Positions 20,835-29,794 of a stretch of DNA of 64,000 nucleotides are shown here, one piece after another. Made by a program: the position numbers and the translations under genes. Positions within the stretch are counted from its first letter, which is position 1. Every line of letters starts with the position of its first letter. This stretch comes from Anaerolineae bacterium. Its GTDB lineage: Bacteria; Chloroflexota; Anaerolineae; Promineifilales; Promineifilaceae. The DNA lies in assembly GCA_023384415.1 (NCBI GenBank), contig JAHDWJ010000006.1, forward strand, positions 154,627 to 218,626, written 5' to 3'. The notes beneath the pieces were generated by a model. It was not told the DNA's origin, made no database searches, and saw only the letters and a list, made by a program, of their open reading frames with translations.

Positions 20835-20893
20835 ACAATGGCAGAGGGGAGTATATCCCCTCTCCTGGGGGAGAGGGCCAGGGTGAGGGGTTG
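20835..20893. repeat. CCCTCTCC/GGAGAGGG palindromic spacer repeat
   Basis: GAGGGGAGTATATCCCCTC is a hairpin, followed by CCTGGGGGAGAGGGCCAGG and GTGAGGGG. Similar GGGAGAGGGCCAGGGTGAGGG phrases are common in intergenic DNA of many bacteria (known from general experience). It lies between convergent focA and the ureohydrolase gene and may serve as a terminator. Confidence 0.45.
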
Positions 20894-20918
20894 TATAATT
20901 ACCTCCTTTTTACTTGGG

Positions 20919-21878
20919 TCACTTTTTATCTTGTTTCGCTAAGGCGAGGAGCGAAAGAAACTCAAAGGCCAGGTTAGCCGCCAGGATAGAGGTGATGTCG
21001 CTGTGATCGTAGGCAGGATTCACCTCTACCAGGTCAACCCCCACCAGGTTCAGTCCCCGCAGCCCCCGCACCAACTGTAAAATGTGAAAGCTGCTTAAAC
21101 CACCTACTTCTGGGGTGCCGGTGCCAGGGGCATAAGCGGGGTCTACCACATCAATATCCAACGAGACATACACCTGCCGCGTCCCCATCATGGCCCGGAT
21201 TTGTTGGCTGACAGCAGCGATGCCCAGGTCAAACACCGCCTCAATGGGTAAAATGTGTGCCCCTAACTGCCGTGCCTCTAACAGATCATCTGGGCCGCTG
21301 GTAGAGCCGCGAATGCCTACCTGAATGTAAGCTGAGGTATCTATCAGCCCTTCTTCAATGGCCCGGCGGAAGGGGGTGCCGTGGCTGCATAGTTGACCGC
21401 CAAACTCTGATTCCCAGGTGTCTGGGTGGGAGTCAAAATGAACAACGGCGAGGGGCCCATACGCGGCCGCGTGCGCTCGCAGCAAGGGTAGGGTAATCGA
21501 ATGGTCTCCCCCCAGAGTTAGCAAAGTCGTACGGCTCTGGATGACGGCCGCCGCCTCAGCCGTAATCGCGGCCATCGTGGCCTCAATGCTCACCGGCACC
21601 ACATTCACATCCCCATAATCCACCACATCCAGATGATCCAGCGGCGACACCTGTAAGGCATTGTTGTACCCCCACAGCATCAGCGACGCTTCCCGAATTT
21701 TGCGCGGCCCCAGCCGGGTACCGCTGCGGTAGCTGGTGCCCCCATCAAAAGGAACCCCCATCACCGCCACATCTACCTCTATAAGATCACGGCTGGCCGG
21801 CTGGCGCATAAAGGTGGGAATACCGGCAAATGGCTGCATGTGTGCCCCTAAAGCGGGGTTTTCTAAACGATTGGGCAT
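20919..21878 (-). CDS. Agmatinase/arginase-family ureohydrolase
   Basis: This is a binuclear manganese enzyme that releases urea (or an analogous product) from a guanidino substrate. Metal ligands are visible: GGDHSIT (His), HFDSHPDT (Asp-X-His-X-Asp), and SLDIDVVDPAYAPGTGTPEVGGL (Asp-X-Asp and conserved tail). The 319-aa length and FAGIPTFMR start fit agmatinase (SpeB) better than arginase, but guanidinobutyrase or guanidinopropionase cannot be excluded. The start at 21878 has AGGAG 7 nt before. The open frame upstream to 21977 passes through an 8-bp array. It is convergent with focA and divergent from the aldolase gene. No other polyamine genes are nearby. Confidence 0.88.
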   Translation of the reverse strand: MPNRLENPALGAHMQPFAGIPTFMRQPASRDLIEVDVAVMGVPFDGGTSYRSGTRLGPRKIREASLMLWGYNNALQVSPLDHLDVVDYGDVNVVPVSIEATMAAITAEAAAVIQSRTTLLTLGGDHSITLPLLRAHAAAYGPLAVVHFDSHPDTWESEFGGQLCSHGTPFRRAIEEGLIDTSAYIQVGIRGSTSGPDDLLEARQLGAHILPIEAVFDLGIAAVSQQIRAMMGTRQVYVSLDIDVVDPAYAPGTGTPEVGGLSSFHILQLVRGLRGLNLVGVDLVEVNPAYDHSDITSILAANLAFEFLSLLALAKQDKK

Positions 21879-21911
21879 AATCAACTCCTGGAAATTATGA
21901 GGGATGAAGGG

Positions 21912-22004
21912 GAGTAGAGTGGCAGAGTGGCCAAGTGGCAAAGTCGTAAAGTCAATTCGCAAACTCGCCACCCGCAAACTCGCAAACTCGCCTACTCGTA
22001 CCGG
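21912..22004. repeat. Eight-bp-period tandem arrays between divergent genes
   Basis: GTGGCAGA, GTGGCCAA, GTGGCAAA, GTCGTAAA is followed by CGCAAACT-type units (CGCAAACT, CGCAAACT, CGCCTACT, CGTACC). The array occupies about half of the spacer between the divergent ureohydrolase and aldolase starts. Confidence 0.65.
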
Positions 22005-22088
22005 GCAAGTCGTGGTAAAAATAAGCAGATAGTAATCAATAACCAGGCACGGTAAGGTTGCCTGATTTTATCTGGAAGGAGTCTAAAA

Positions 22089-23501
22089 ATGAAACTAGAA
22101 ACAGTAGCCTCTCTGTTTGAGCATCTTCGGTCAGTGGTGGCCCTCGATGGGCAGGGAGTAAAGATATTGGATGAAGCGGCTTTGCCGGCAAAGATGGATG
22201 CCCTGGCGTATGCGGCCGCGTTCGCTGATGGTCTGGTGCGAGATACAGCCCGCTGGCTCATCTGGCAAATCGCTCAGGAGCTAGGGGTATACCCGGCCTC
22301 CATCCATGAGTTATACATGGCCATTGGGCGGGGGGATGTCCCGGCCAACTTCACCGTCCCGGCCATGAACATCCGGGCGATCAACTATACCTCATCCCGC
22401 GCCGTTTTCCGGGCGGCCAACCGGCTGGAGGTGGGGGCGATGCTGTTTGAGATTGCCCGCTCAGAGATGGGGTATACCAATCAGCGGCCGGCCGAATATG
22501 TGGCTTGTGTGCTGGCGGCCGCTATCCGGGAAGGGTATCGCGGCCCCGTCTGCATCCAGGGAGACCATTTCCAGGTCTCAGCCAAAAATTTTAAGGCCGA
22601 CCCTGAAAAAGAGATCGCCACCGTCAAAGAGCTAATGGATGAAGCAGTTGCCGCCGGGTTTTACAACATAGACATTGACACCTCAACCCTGGTAGATTTG
22701 AGCTTTGCCACCCTGGACGAGCAGCAGTACGACAATTATGCCCGCTGCGCCGAATTGACCCGCCATGCCCGCTCCCTGGAGCCAGATGGGATCACCATCT
22801 CCCTGGGGGGAGAAATCGGCGAAGTAGGACACAAAAATTCCACCGTCGAAGAGCTGCACGCCTTCATGCAAGGGTACAACCGCACCCTGGGCGGCGATCT
22901 GCCGGGCATCTCCAAAATTTCCGTTCAGACCGGTACCAGCCATGGGGGGGTGGTTTTGCCCGATGGCACCCTGGCCCAGGTGAAAGTGGATTTTGACACC
23001 CTGCGCGAGTTGAGCCGGGCGGCCCGCGAATCTTATGGTATGGGGGGGGCGGTCCAGCATGGGGCGTCTACCTTGCCCGCCAACGCTTTCAGCAAATTCC
23101 CTGAAATCGGTACGGTTGAAATCCATCTGGCGACCAACTTCCAGAACATGGTGTTTGATCTGCTGCCCGCCGAGGTTGTGGCGGAGGCGTATAGCTGGGT
23201 ACATGAAAACCTGAAAGGGGAGTGGAAAGAAGGGATGACTGAAGAGCAGTTCATCTACTCCTCGCGTAAAAAGGTGATTGGCCCGATGAAGCAGGTGTGG
23301 TGGGATTTGCCCCAGGAAACTTTATCTGTGATTGGGGACGCGTTGGAAAATCAATTCGCCTTTTTGTTTGCACAGTTGAATGTAAAGAACACCCGCCAAC
23401 TGGCTTGTGTTATGATTAACCATGTCAGGCTGGATCGGCCGCGGCCGCACGCCGCCACCGAACTCGCCGAACTGGAAATGGCCTCTGACTTAGCTGATTA
23501 A
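22089..23501 (+). CDS. Class II (metal-dependent) sugar-bisphosphate aldolase-like protein
   Basis: This is probably a fructose- or tagatose-bisphosphate aldolase of the zinc class. Characteristic parts are VPAMNIRAINYTSSRAVFRAA near the N-terminus, QGDHFQ (zinc His), SLGGEIGEVG, QTGTSHGG and the phosphate-binding VQHGASTLP. It is 470 aa, much longer than canonical FbaA (about 300-360). The extra parts are an N-terminal helical region of about 85 residues and a C-terminal tail of about 100 residues ending in an acidic stretch. Long homologues are the atypical class II aldolase branch, so the substrate is uncertain. GGAAGGAG precedes the ATG at good spacing. It is followed by a hairpin and the kinase pair. 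Confidence 0.82.
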   Translation: MKLETVASLFEHLRSVVALDGQGVKILDEAALPAKMDALAYAAAFADGLVRDTARWLIWQIAQELGVYPASIHELYMAIGRGDVPANFTVPAMNIRAINYTSSRAVFRAANRLEVGAMLFEIARSEMGYTNQRPAEYVACVLAAAIREGYRGPVCIQGDHFQVSAKNFKADPEKEIATVKELMDEAVAAGFYNIDIDTSTLVDLSFATLDEQQYDNYARCAELTRHARSLEPDGITISLGGEIGEVGHKNSTVEELHAFMQGYNRTLGGDLPGISKISVQTGTSHGGVVLPDGTLAQVKVDFDTLRELSRAARESYGMGGAVQHGASTLPANAFSKFPEIGTVEIHLATNFQNMVFDLLPAEVVAEAYSWVHENLKGEWKEGMTEEQFIYSSRKKVIGPMKQVWWDLPQETLSVIGDALENQFAFLFAQLNVKNTRQLACVMINHVRLDRPRPHAATELAELEMASDLAD

Positions 23502-23539
23502 ACGTGAAACGTGAAACGTGACTTCAGCACGTTTCACGC
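23502..23539. repeat. CGTGAAA array forming a hairpin
   Basis: CGTGAAA, CGTGAAA, CGTGACT is followed by CAGCACGTTTCACG, so the array and its inverse form a stem (CGTGAAACGTG/CACGTTTCACG). It begins right after the aldolase stop and ends just before the kinase start. It could end aldolase transcripts but has no T-tract. Confidence 0.6.
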
Positions 23540-23550
23540 ACACACCACTT

Positions 23551-25641
23551 ATGCCTGAAAAAAACATCAACCATTATCAAATTGTTGGCCCCATAGGGCA
23601 GGGGGGGATGGCTACGGTTTACCGGGCCTATGATCCCCGCTTTAAGCGTGAAGTAGCCATCAAGCTGCTCCCCCATGCCCTGATGCACGACCCCACCTTC
23701 CGCGCCCGTTTTGAGCGGGAAGCCCAGACCATCGCCTCTCTGGAACATCCGGCCATTGTGCCAGTTTATGATTATGGGGAAGCGGAGGGACAGCCCTTTT
23801 TGGTCATGCGCTTGATGACTGGCGGCTCCTTATCAGATCGGTTGGCGGCCGGCCCCCTGCCCATGACGGAGGTCGCCCGCATCTTCAAGCGGCTGGCCCC
23901 AGCTCTGGATGCGGCCCATAAACAAGGGATTATCCATCGAGACCTGAAACCAGGGAATATTCTCTTTGATCAATGGGATGAGCCGTACCTGGCCGATTTT
24001 GGTATCGCCAAGCTGACTGAGGGAGATGACAGTCCCCTCACGGCGACCGGAGGCACGGTGGGGACGCCCGCCTATATGAGCCCAGAGCAGGTGCAGGGGA
24101 ACCAACTGGATGGACGGAGTGATGTCTACGCTCTGGGGGTTATTTTGTTTGAGATGTTGACCGGGCGGCGACCTTATGAGGCGACAACGCCCATGGCTAT
24201 TGCCCTTAAACATATCACCGACCCGATTCCGCCGCTGCCGTTAGCCAATTTGCCTCAAGATAGTCAGATGGTCATTAACAAGGCGTTGGCTAAGGCTCCG
24301 GCCCAACGATATGAAACGGCGTCGTTGTTGGCCCAGGATATTACGGCCCTGACGGGGGATCAGACGGTAACGTCGTCTACCCCACCTGTGCCACACCCAG
24401 AAACAGAGGTGATGATCCCTGCCTTTACCCAAAAGGGCGCGGCCGCACCCCCCATCTCTGTTCCCCCACCGTCACCCCCACCCCCCCTGGCCCCGGCCCC
24501 TAAACCTGCTGCCAGCAGCACAAGCGGCCGCAAATTGCCTGTCTGGTTATTGGCCGGGGGGGGCCTCGTCGCTCTGGCCCTCTGTGGGGGTCTCATCATC
24601 CTGGCCCTCGTTTATATGGCCTCATCCGGTTCGCCAACCCCTACCCGTGTTGCCAGCAGCACCAACACCCCAGAACCAACCACCGCCCCTACCCCCGCTA
24701 ATAATCAGGGAGACGTGACCCCTGAACCTATCACTGGCAGCGGCCGCACCGTGCTTAGTTTAGAAGAGGCCGCCCAGGGGGTGGTGCAAATCATTGCCCA
24801 GGGCACCTTCCGCGACCCGGCCCTGGGCACGTTGACCAACAGTTCCGGCTATGGTTCTGGCTTCATCATTGACGGGTCTGGCATTGCCGTCACCAACAAC
24901 CATGTGGTGGCGGGGGCCGCCTTTTTGCGGGTGTATGTGGCGGGAGAGACGCGGCCGCGTAATGCCCGTATCTTAGGCACCTCAGAATGTGCCGACCTGG
25001 CCGTCATCGCCATAGATGGGAGTGATTTCACTTACCTCACCTGGTACAAAGGGCCGCTCGATGTCGGCTTAAACGTATATGCCGCCGGGTTCCCCCTGGG
25101 TGATTCAGAATTTACCCTGACCAGGGGGGTTATCTCTAAGGCGGATGCCAATGGAGAAACCAGTTGGGCTTCGGTGAATCGGGTGCTGGAACACGATGCT
25201 ACCCTCAACCTGGGCAACTCTGGTGGGCCGCTGCTCGACGCGGCCGGTCAGGTGGTGGGGATCAATTACGCCCTGGCCCGCTCCACCAGCCAATATTTTG
25301 CCATCTCCGCCCCAGATGCTATCTCCCTGGTAGATCAGTTACGCCAGGGGCAAAACCTGGCTTCTATTGGGGTGAATGGTCTGGCAGTGCAGGGAGATGG
25401 GGTCAGCGGGATATGGGTCTCGGCGGTCATCTCCGGCTCACCGGCAGATCGGGCTGGGGTACGGCCCGGAGATATAATCACCATGCTCGAAGGGTTTGTC
25501 CTGGCTACCGATGGCACCATGTCTAGTTATTGCAATATTTTACGCGGCCGCGCCGCCACCGACGTCATGAGTATTCAGGTATTACGCTACGACACCGGAC
25601 AAATCCTTGACGGCCAACTCAACGGAACACCAGTGCAATGA
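23551..25641 (+). CDS. Transmembrane Ser/Thr kinase fused to HtrA-like protease and PDZ domain
   Basis: The PknB-type kinase domain fills residues 9-270: glycine loop GQGGMATVY, Lys38, HRDLKPGN (Asp131), DFG (Asp149) and APE-like SPEQ. A Pro-rich juxtamembrane stretch leads to one membrane helix (about 325-352, WLLAGGGLVALALCGGLIILALVYM). After a Thr/Pro linker comes a trypsin-like domain with His451 (TNNHVV), Asp482 (ADLAVI) and Ser557 (GNSGGP), then a PDZ domain (GIWVSAVISGSPADRAGVRPGD, about 605-690). So the kinase is cytoplasmic and the DegP/HtrA-like protease is outside. ATG 23551 has no good ribosome site. GTG 23518, inside the repeat, is the alternative. It precedes a second kinase by 17 bp, so they are likely co-transcribed. 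About six GCGGCCGC sites. Confidence 0.93.
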   Translation: MPEKNINHYQIVGPIGQGGMATVYRAYDPRFKREVAIKLLPHALMHDPTFRARFEREAQTIASLEHPAIVPVYDYGEAEGQPFLVMRLMTGGSLSDRLAAGPLPMTEVARIFKRLAPALDAAHKQGIIHRDLKPGNILFDQWDEPYLADFGIAKLTEGDDSPLTATGGTVGTPAYMSPEQVQGNQLDGRSDVYALGVILFEMLTGRRPYEATTPMAIALKHITDPIPPLPLANLPQDSQMVINKALAKAPAQRYETASLLAQDITALTGDQTVTSSTPPVPHPETEVMIPAFTQKGAAAPPISVPPPSPPPPLAPAPKPAASSTSGRKLPVWLLAGGGLVALALCGGLIILALVYMASSGSPTPTRVASSTNTPEPTTAPTPANNQGDVTPEPITGSGRTVLSLEEAAQGVVQIIAQGTFRDPALGTLTNSSGYGSGFIIDGSGIAVTNNHVVAGAAFLRVYVAGETRPRNARILGTSECADLAVIAIDGSDFTYLTWYKGPLDVGLNVYAAGFPLGDSEFTLTRGVISKADANGETSWASVNRVLEHDATLNLGNSGGPLLDAAGQVVGINYALARSTSQYFAISAPDAISLVDQLRQGQNLASIGVNGLAVQGDGVSGIWVSAVISGSPADRAGVRPGDIITMLEGFVLATDGTMSSYCNILRGRAATDVMSIQVLRYDTGQILDGQLNGTPVQ

Positions 25642-25658
25642 GATAAATGGGGGGAAAC

Positions 25659-28600
25659 ATGGCCCAACAGCAGTTTGATCGGTATCAGATTATAGATGCT
25701 TTGGGACAGGGGGGGATGGGGGCTGTTTATCGGGCGTATGATCCCCGCTTTCGTCGTGAAGTTGCCCTAAAAATCCTGCCCGCCAGCTTGTTGGCAGATC
25801 CGTTCTTTCGCACCCGCTTTGACCGCGAAGCTCAGGCCATTGCCTCCTTAGAGCATCTGGGCATTGTGCCCGTTTATGATTTTGGGGAAGCGGATGGTCA
25901 GCCCTATCTGGTGATGCGTCTCATGGCTGGTGGTTCACTGGCCGGCCGCCTGGAGAAAGGGCCGCTCTCTATCCAGGAGATCATCCGCATTTACAGCCGC
26001 CTGGCTTCTGCGTTAGATGTCGTCCACCAGCAAAACATCATCCACCGGGACCTCAAACCGGCTAACATCTTGTTTGATCAATACGGCGAGCCATACCTGG
26101 CCGATTTTGGCCTGGCTAAATGGGTTTTAGAGGGAGAGGCCAGCAAAGGCATTACCGGAAGCGGGGCGGCGATGGGCACCCCAGCCTACATGAGTCCCGA
26201 ACAGGTACAGGGCGAGCCATTGGATGGGCGCAGCGATGTGTATGCCCTGGGGGTTATCTTGTTTGAGATGCTCACTGGGGCCCGCCCTTATGAAGCCACC
26301 ACCCCCATGGCCCTGGCGATCAAACATCTATTTGATCCCATTCCCAGCCTGAAATCCCCTGATGTTCCCCCCGCCTTTCAGCAGGTGATTGACCGGGCTA
26401 TGGCCAAAAAGCGCGAGGATCGGTACCCGACAGCCGCCGCTATGGTGACTGATATGGCCCAGTTAGCTGGTGTATCTACCATTACTCCTCTACCTACGCA
26501 GCTTCCCCTTACCCCATTTTCTCCGGCTGCCCCACCGACGCCGTCACTGCCCAAAACCCCATCCGAGGCAACCCAGGTGATGACGCCAACCCACCCGCCC
26601 ACTCGTCCCGCTGCCCAGCCCCCAGGGCCAACGGGACGATCTTTTCCCCTGTGGCTGCTTGGGGTGGGGGGGCTTGGGGGGATGGTGCTGTTGGCGGTGA
26701 TGGTGGTGGGGGTGATTTGGTTACTCAATAACCGGGTGGGGAATGAGGATAACAGCGCGGCCGCCAGCAATACCCCCGGCCCCAATGCCACCCAAACAGG
26801 TCAAAACAATAACAGTTCTGGCGATGGGGCCAGCAATGGGGGGGAACTTCCCGCCGAGTCCCAAACCATTTTGCCCTACCCGGCCTGGGATCCGTTTGCC
26901 CCATTCCCGCTGGCGAGTGCGGCTTTCCCCTTACCGGGGGCACGAACGCCCATCCAACCTGATAATGTGGCGGACCTGGTGGAACTGGCCCAATACAGCC
27001 GGGGCAGCATTGGCGACCTTGAATATTCTCCGGATGGACAGTGGATTGCCGCGGTCGCGACCGAAGGCGTTTACCTCTATGAAGCTGCTGACTTCACCCT
27101 GGTCTGGTTTCAAGAACTGACCAACAGCAACATCGCCTTCCACCCCAATGGGCAAACCCTGGCTGTCGCTCGAGATGGCGATGTACAGTTGTGGGATGTA
27201 ACGACCGGGAATCCTCAGTTTACCCTGCCGGATAACAACGCTTACACCGGCTTTTTACTCACCTACAGCCCCGACGGCCAAATTTTAGCCGCTTCCTACT
27301 CTGGCAATATCATTCAATTGTGGTCAGATGAGGGGGTGCTGCTGCGCCAGTTGACCCAGCCGACGGGCCGGGTTTCGGCGTTGACCTTTTCCCCAGATAG
27401 CCGTCAGTTAGCGGCCGCAGGCCAGGGCATCACCCTCTGGGATATGGGCACTGGTGAAACGGCCCAACAGCTCAATGAAGGAGAGATCCCCTTTGATGAA
27501 ATGCGTTACCTGAATGCCACGACCCTGGCGGCCGCTTCGGCCGATACCGGCATTTTTATCTGGGATCTTACCCAGGGGGTAGTGAAACAGGCCCTCGGCA
27601 ATGCCATCCCGACCAACGGCCGCCTGGCTGTCTCGGCTGATGGGCTTCTGGCAACAGGTACCTGGGAGACGATTCGGCTTTGGCGCGAAGGGGACAGTGT
27701 GCCCCGCTATGTTTTGCCAGCCGCTGGTGGGGGAGCGATCAATCTGGCCTTTTCCCCAGATGGGACAACGTTACTCGGCGGCTCCGTCAACCATATCGCC
27801 CGTTGGCGGCTCGATCAAGATCCCCCGGTTTCTACCGATTTTTTGGCTGATCATTTAGGCGATTTTGGGGGGGTGGCCTTTGCCCCAGATGGGGAAACGA
27901 TAGCTGTTACCAGTGAAAATGGCATTTGTTATGTGTGGGAGACGGTGTCTGGCTCTTTGCACTACGCCCTAAGCCGGGATCGACGCAGTACGACAGCAGT
28001 TACCTACACGCCCAATGGGAATCTGGCTGTTGCCTCCCTTTCTAGTGAAACGCAATTGTGGTTGGGGGAAAGTGGGCGGCTTAAATTTGTGACGGAAAAT
28101 GAGGATGGGTTTGCTTATGTGTTGGCGGTGGCGGCTTCCGCCGATAACCGGTGGCTGGCGGCCGCACGAGATGATGGGGTGGTTCTCATTATTGATAGTG
28201 AAACCGGGAGAATCCGGCAAACGCTGACCAACCATACCAATGTCGTTCGGGCGGTGGCCTTTTTCCCCCGCGAGGATGTCACCTTGTTAGCCACCAGCGG
28301 TGATGATGGAGTAGTCAATCTGTGGCAGTGGGTTGATCCGGAGTTCCGTTTAATTACTTCCTACACCCATTCGGTCGGGATTACAGCCCTGGCTTCGGAT
28401 GGTTTGACTTTGGCGGCTGGGGATAGGGATGGAACTATCTGGCTCTATGATCTGGCTTCGCTGGCTGATGTGCCAGAGGCGGCGGCCGCAACTTTGACTA
28501 TAGACGGGGGTGTATTTTCGTTAGCCTTTGCCCCGGGGGATGGGCAACTTCTGGCTGCCAGCAGCAACAACGGCCACATTGAAATTCTCCATCTGGCTGA

Positions 28601-28715
28601 AGCATACACGATGCTGCTGCTGCCCTGGGGTGGGGCGGTGGCTTTTTCACCAGATGGTACTCTGCTCGCGGCCGCGTCTCAGGCTGGTTTGCGGGTATGG
28701 GGGGTGCGGCCGTGA
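25659..28715 (+). CDS. Transmembrane Ser/Thr kinase with extracellular WD40 repeats
   Basis: The N-terminal PknB-type kinase domain is about 60-70% identical by eye to the upstream paralogue: GQGGMGAVY, ALKIL, HRDLKPAN, DFG and SPEQVQGEPLDGRSDVYALG. A Pro/Thr linker and one membrane helix (WLLGVGGLGGMVLLAVMVVGVIWLL, about 332-360) follow. The remaining 600 residues are WD40-like repeats, at least eight to ten, for example LTFSPDSRQLAAAGQGITLWD and VAFSPDGTLLAAASQAGLRVW. They would form one or two beta-propellers outside the cell. The second ATG (25659) is chosen because GGGGGG lies 4-9 nt upstream. The pair looks like a tandem duplication whose extracellular halves diverged to different modules. 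The ligand is unknown. Confidence 0.92.
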   Translation: MAQQQFDRYQIIDALGQGGMGAVYRAYDPRFRREVALKILPASLLADPFFRTRFDREAQAIASLEHLGIVPVYDFGEADGQPYLVMRLMAGGSLAGRLEKGPLSIQEIIRIYSRLASALDVVHQQNIIHRDLKPANILFDQYGEPYLADFGLAKWVLEGEASKGITGSGAAMGTPAYMSPEQVQGEPLDGRSDVYALGVILFEMLTGARPYEATTPMALAIKHLFDPIPSLKSPDVPPAFQQVIDRAMAKKREDRYPTAAAMVTDMAQLAGVSTITPLPTQLPLTPFSPAAPPTPSLPKTPSEATQVMTPTHPPTRPAAQPPGPTGRSFPLWLLGVGGLGGMVLLAVMVVGVIWLLNNRVGNEDNSAAASNTPGPNATQTGQNNNSSGDGASNGGELPAESQTILPYPAWDPFAPFPLASAAFPLPGARTPIQPDNVADLVELAQYSRGSIGDLEYSPDGQWIAAVATEGVYLYEAADFTLVWFQELTNSNIAFHPNGQTLAVARDGDVQLWDVTTGNPQFTLPDNNAYTGFLLTYSPDGQILAASYSGNIIQLWSDEGVLLRQLTQPTGRVSALTFSPDSRQLAAAGQGITLWDMGTGETAQQLNEGEIPFDEMRYLNATTLAAASADTGIFIWDLTQGVVKQALGNAIPTNGRLAVSADGLLATGTWETIRLWREGDSVPRYVLPAAGGGAINLAFSPDGTTLLGGSVNHIARWRLDQDPPVSTDFLADHLGDFGGVAFAPDGETIAVTSENGICYVWETVSGSLHYALSRDRRSTTAVTYTPNGNLAVASLSSETQLWLGESGRLKFVTENEDGFAYVLAVAASADNRWLAAARDDGVVLIIDSETGRIRQTLTNHTNVVRAVAFFPREDVTLLATSGDDGVVNLWQWVDPEFRLITSYTHSVGITALASDGLTLAAGDRDGTIWLYDLASLADVPEAAAATLTIDGGVFSLAFAPGDGQLLAASSNNGHIEILHLAEAYTMLLLPWGGAVAFSPDGTLLAAASQAGLRVWGVRP

Positions 28716-28723
28716 GGGGGTGT

Positions 28724-29287
28724 TTAGGAACGCGGCCGCAATATCGAACCAATCTGCTCATCTACGGCCGACCGGGTAAGCATCAGCAAAATCTCTTCCG
28801 TTGAGGAGATAATGAGCAGCCCAACCGCCAGGTACAACAGCGGGACATTGTACAAACCGGTGAGAAACGCATGAATCAGAAAGATAAACTCTGCCAGACC
28901 GGTCGCTTTGGCTGAGTACAGGTGTAGATTGGCTAACTGCCCAAACTTCACCAGACCAATCGTCAGCGAGGCCAAATAAAAAGCTGCTCCGGCCAGCAAA
29001 ATAAGCGGATGCTCACGAAAAAGCTCCGGCCAAAACAGCCACAGCCACACTACCCCGGACAGGTTAAGCAAATTATCAGCCCAGGAGTCAAACTTGCTGC
29101 CAAACGCTGAGGTTTGATCCAGCCAGCGGGCTACCGGGCCATCAAGGGCATCAGTAAACAGGCAGATGATTAAGCCAATACCCATCCAAAACGGTTGATC
29201 AAGAAAGGCTAAAACCCACATAATGGGGATTAACAGAAAGCGGATGGCGGTCAATTGATTGGGGAGTAGTTGCAAATGTTGGAGCAT
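28724..29287 (-). CDS. CDP-alcohol phosphatidyltransferase family membrane enzyme
   Basis: It transfers a phosphatidyl group from CDP-diacylglycerol (or a related CDP-alcohol) to an alcohol in phospholipid synthesis. The full signature is present: D46-x2-D49-G50-x2-A53-R54-x8-G63-x3-D67-x3-D71. About five to six hydrophobic helices are visible (for example FLLIPIMWVLAFL, VVWLWLFW, LLYLAVGLLII). It is 187 aa, in the range of PgsA-like enzymes, but the alcohol cannot be assigned. It is convergent with the WD40 kinase gene (9 bp between stops) and divergent from the DinB-like gene, with only 16 bp between start codons, so the promoters overlap. Confidence 0.85.
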   Translation of the reverse strand: MLQHLQLLPNQLTAIRFLLIPIMWVLAFLDQPFWMGIGLIICLFTDALDGPVARWLDQTSAFGSKFDSWADNLLNLSGVVWLWLFWPELFREHPLILLAGAAFYLASLTIGLVKFGQLANLHLYSAKATGLAEFIFLIHAFLTGLYNVPLLYLAVGLLIISSTEEILLMLTRSAVDEQIGSILRPRS

Positions 29288-29303
29288 AACTGGAGGTTGC
29301 GAT

Positions 29304-29783
29304 ATGAATGCTTACGATATTCTGCTTTATGGACATAAAACTGTCCTGGATACCGTTGACGGGTTAGAAGACATCCAATGGTTGATTGGGGGAGTTTGTG
29401 GCATCTGGTCGGTTAAGGAAATCATATCCCATCTGGCATCTTATGAAAAACTGTTGGTAGACATTTTGGGGAATTTGCTTGAACCCCAACCAACCCCTAC
29501 CCTGGACCGGATGCTGAAACACGGCCCCTATGGCTTTAATGATATAGAAGTGAAGGAGCGGGCGGGGCAGGATGCGGCCGCGGCCTGGGCTGAATATCAA
29601 GAAACCCATGCCCAAACCCTACCCCTCATCAACCAGATTCCCCTGGAGACACAGCGGCAAAAAGGGGTATTGACCTGGTATGGGGAAGCGTATGATTTAG
29701 AAGATTTCCTGGTTTATACCTATTACGGCCATAAACGGGAACATTGCGCCCAGATCGCCGTATTTCGAGATAAAAAACAGTAG
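29304..29783 (+). CDS. DinB/YfiT-like putative metal-dependent protein
   Basis: This 159-aa protein is predicted as a four-helix bundle. Candidate metal-binding histidines match DinB-superfamily spacing: one in EIISHLASYEK and a HxxxH in YYGHKREHCAQI. WSVKEIISHL is the typical first half of the fold. Family members include bacillithiol or mycothiol transferases and many proteins of unknown role, so no substrate is assigned. ATG 29304 is chosen because GGAGG lies 8 nt upstream. The SDR gene follows 11 bp downstream in the same direction. Confidence 0.72.
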   Translation: MNAYDILLYGHKTVLDTVDGLEDIQWLIGGVCGIWSVKEIISHLASYEKLLVDILGNLLEPQPTPTLDRMLKHGPYGFNDIEVKERAGQDAAAAWAEYQETHAQTLPLINQIPLETQRQKGVLTWYGEAYDLEDFLVYTYYGHKREHCAQIAVFRDKKQ

Positions 29784-29794
29784 AGGAGACAGGT

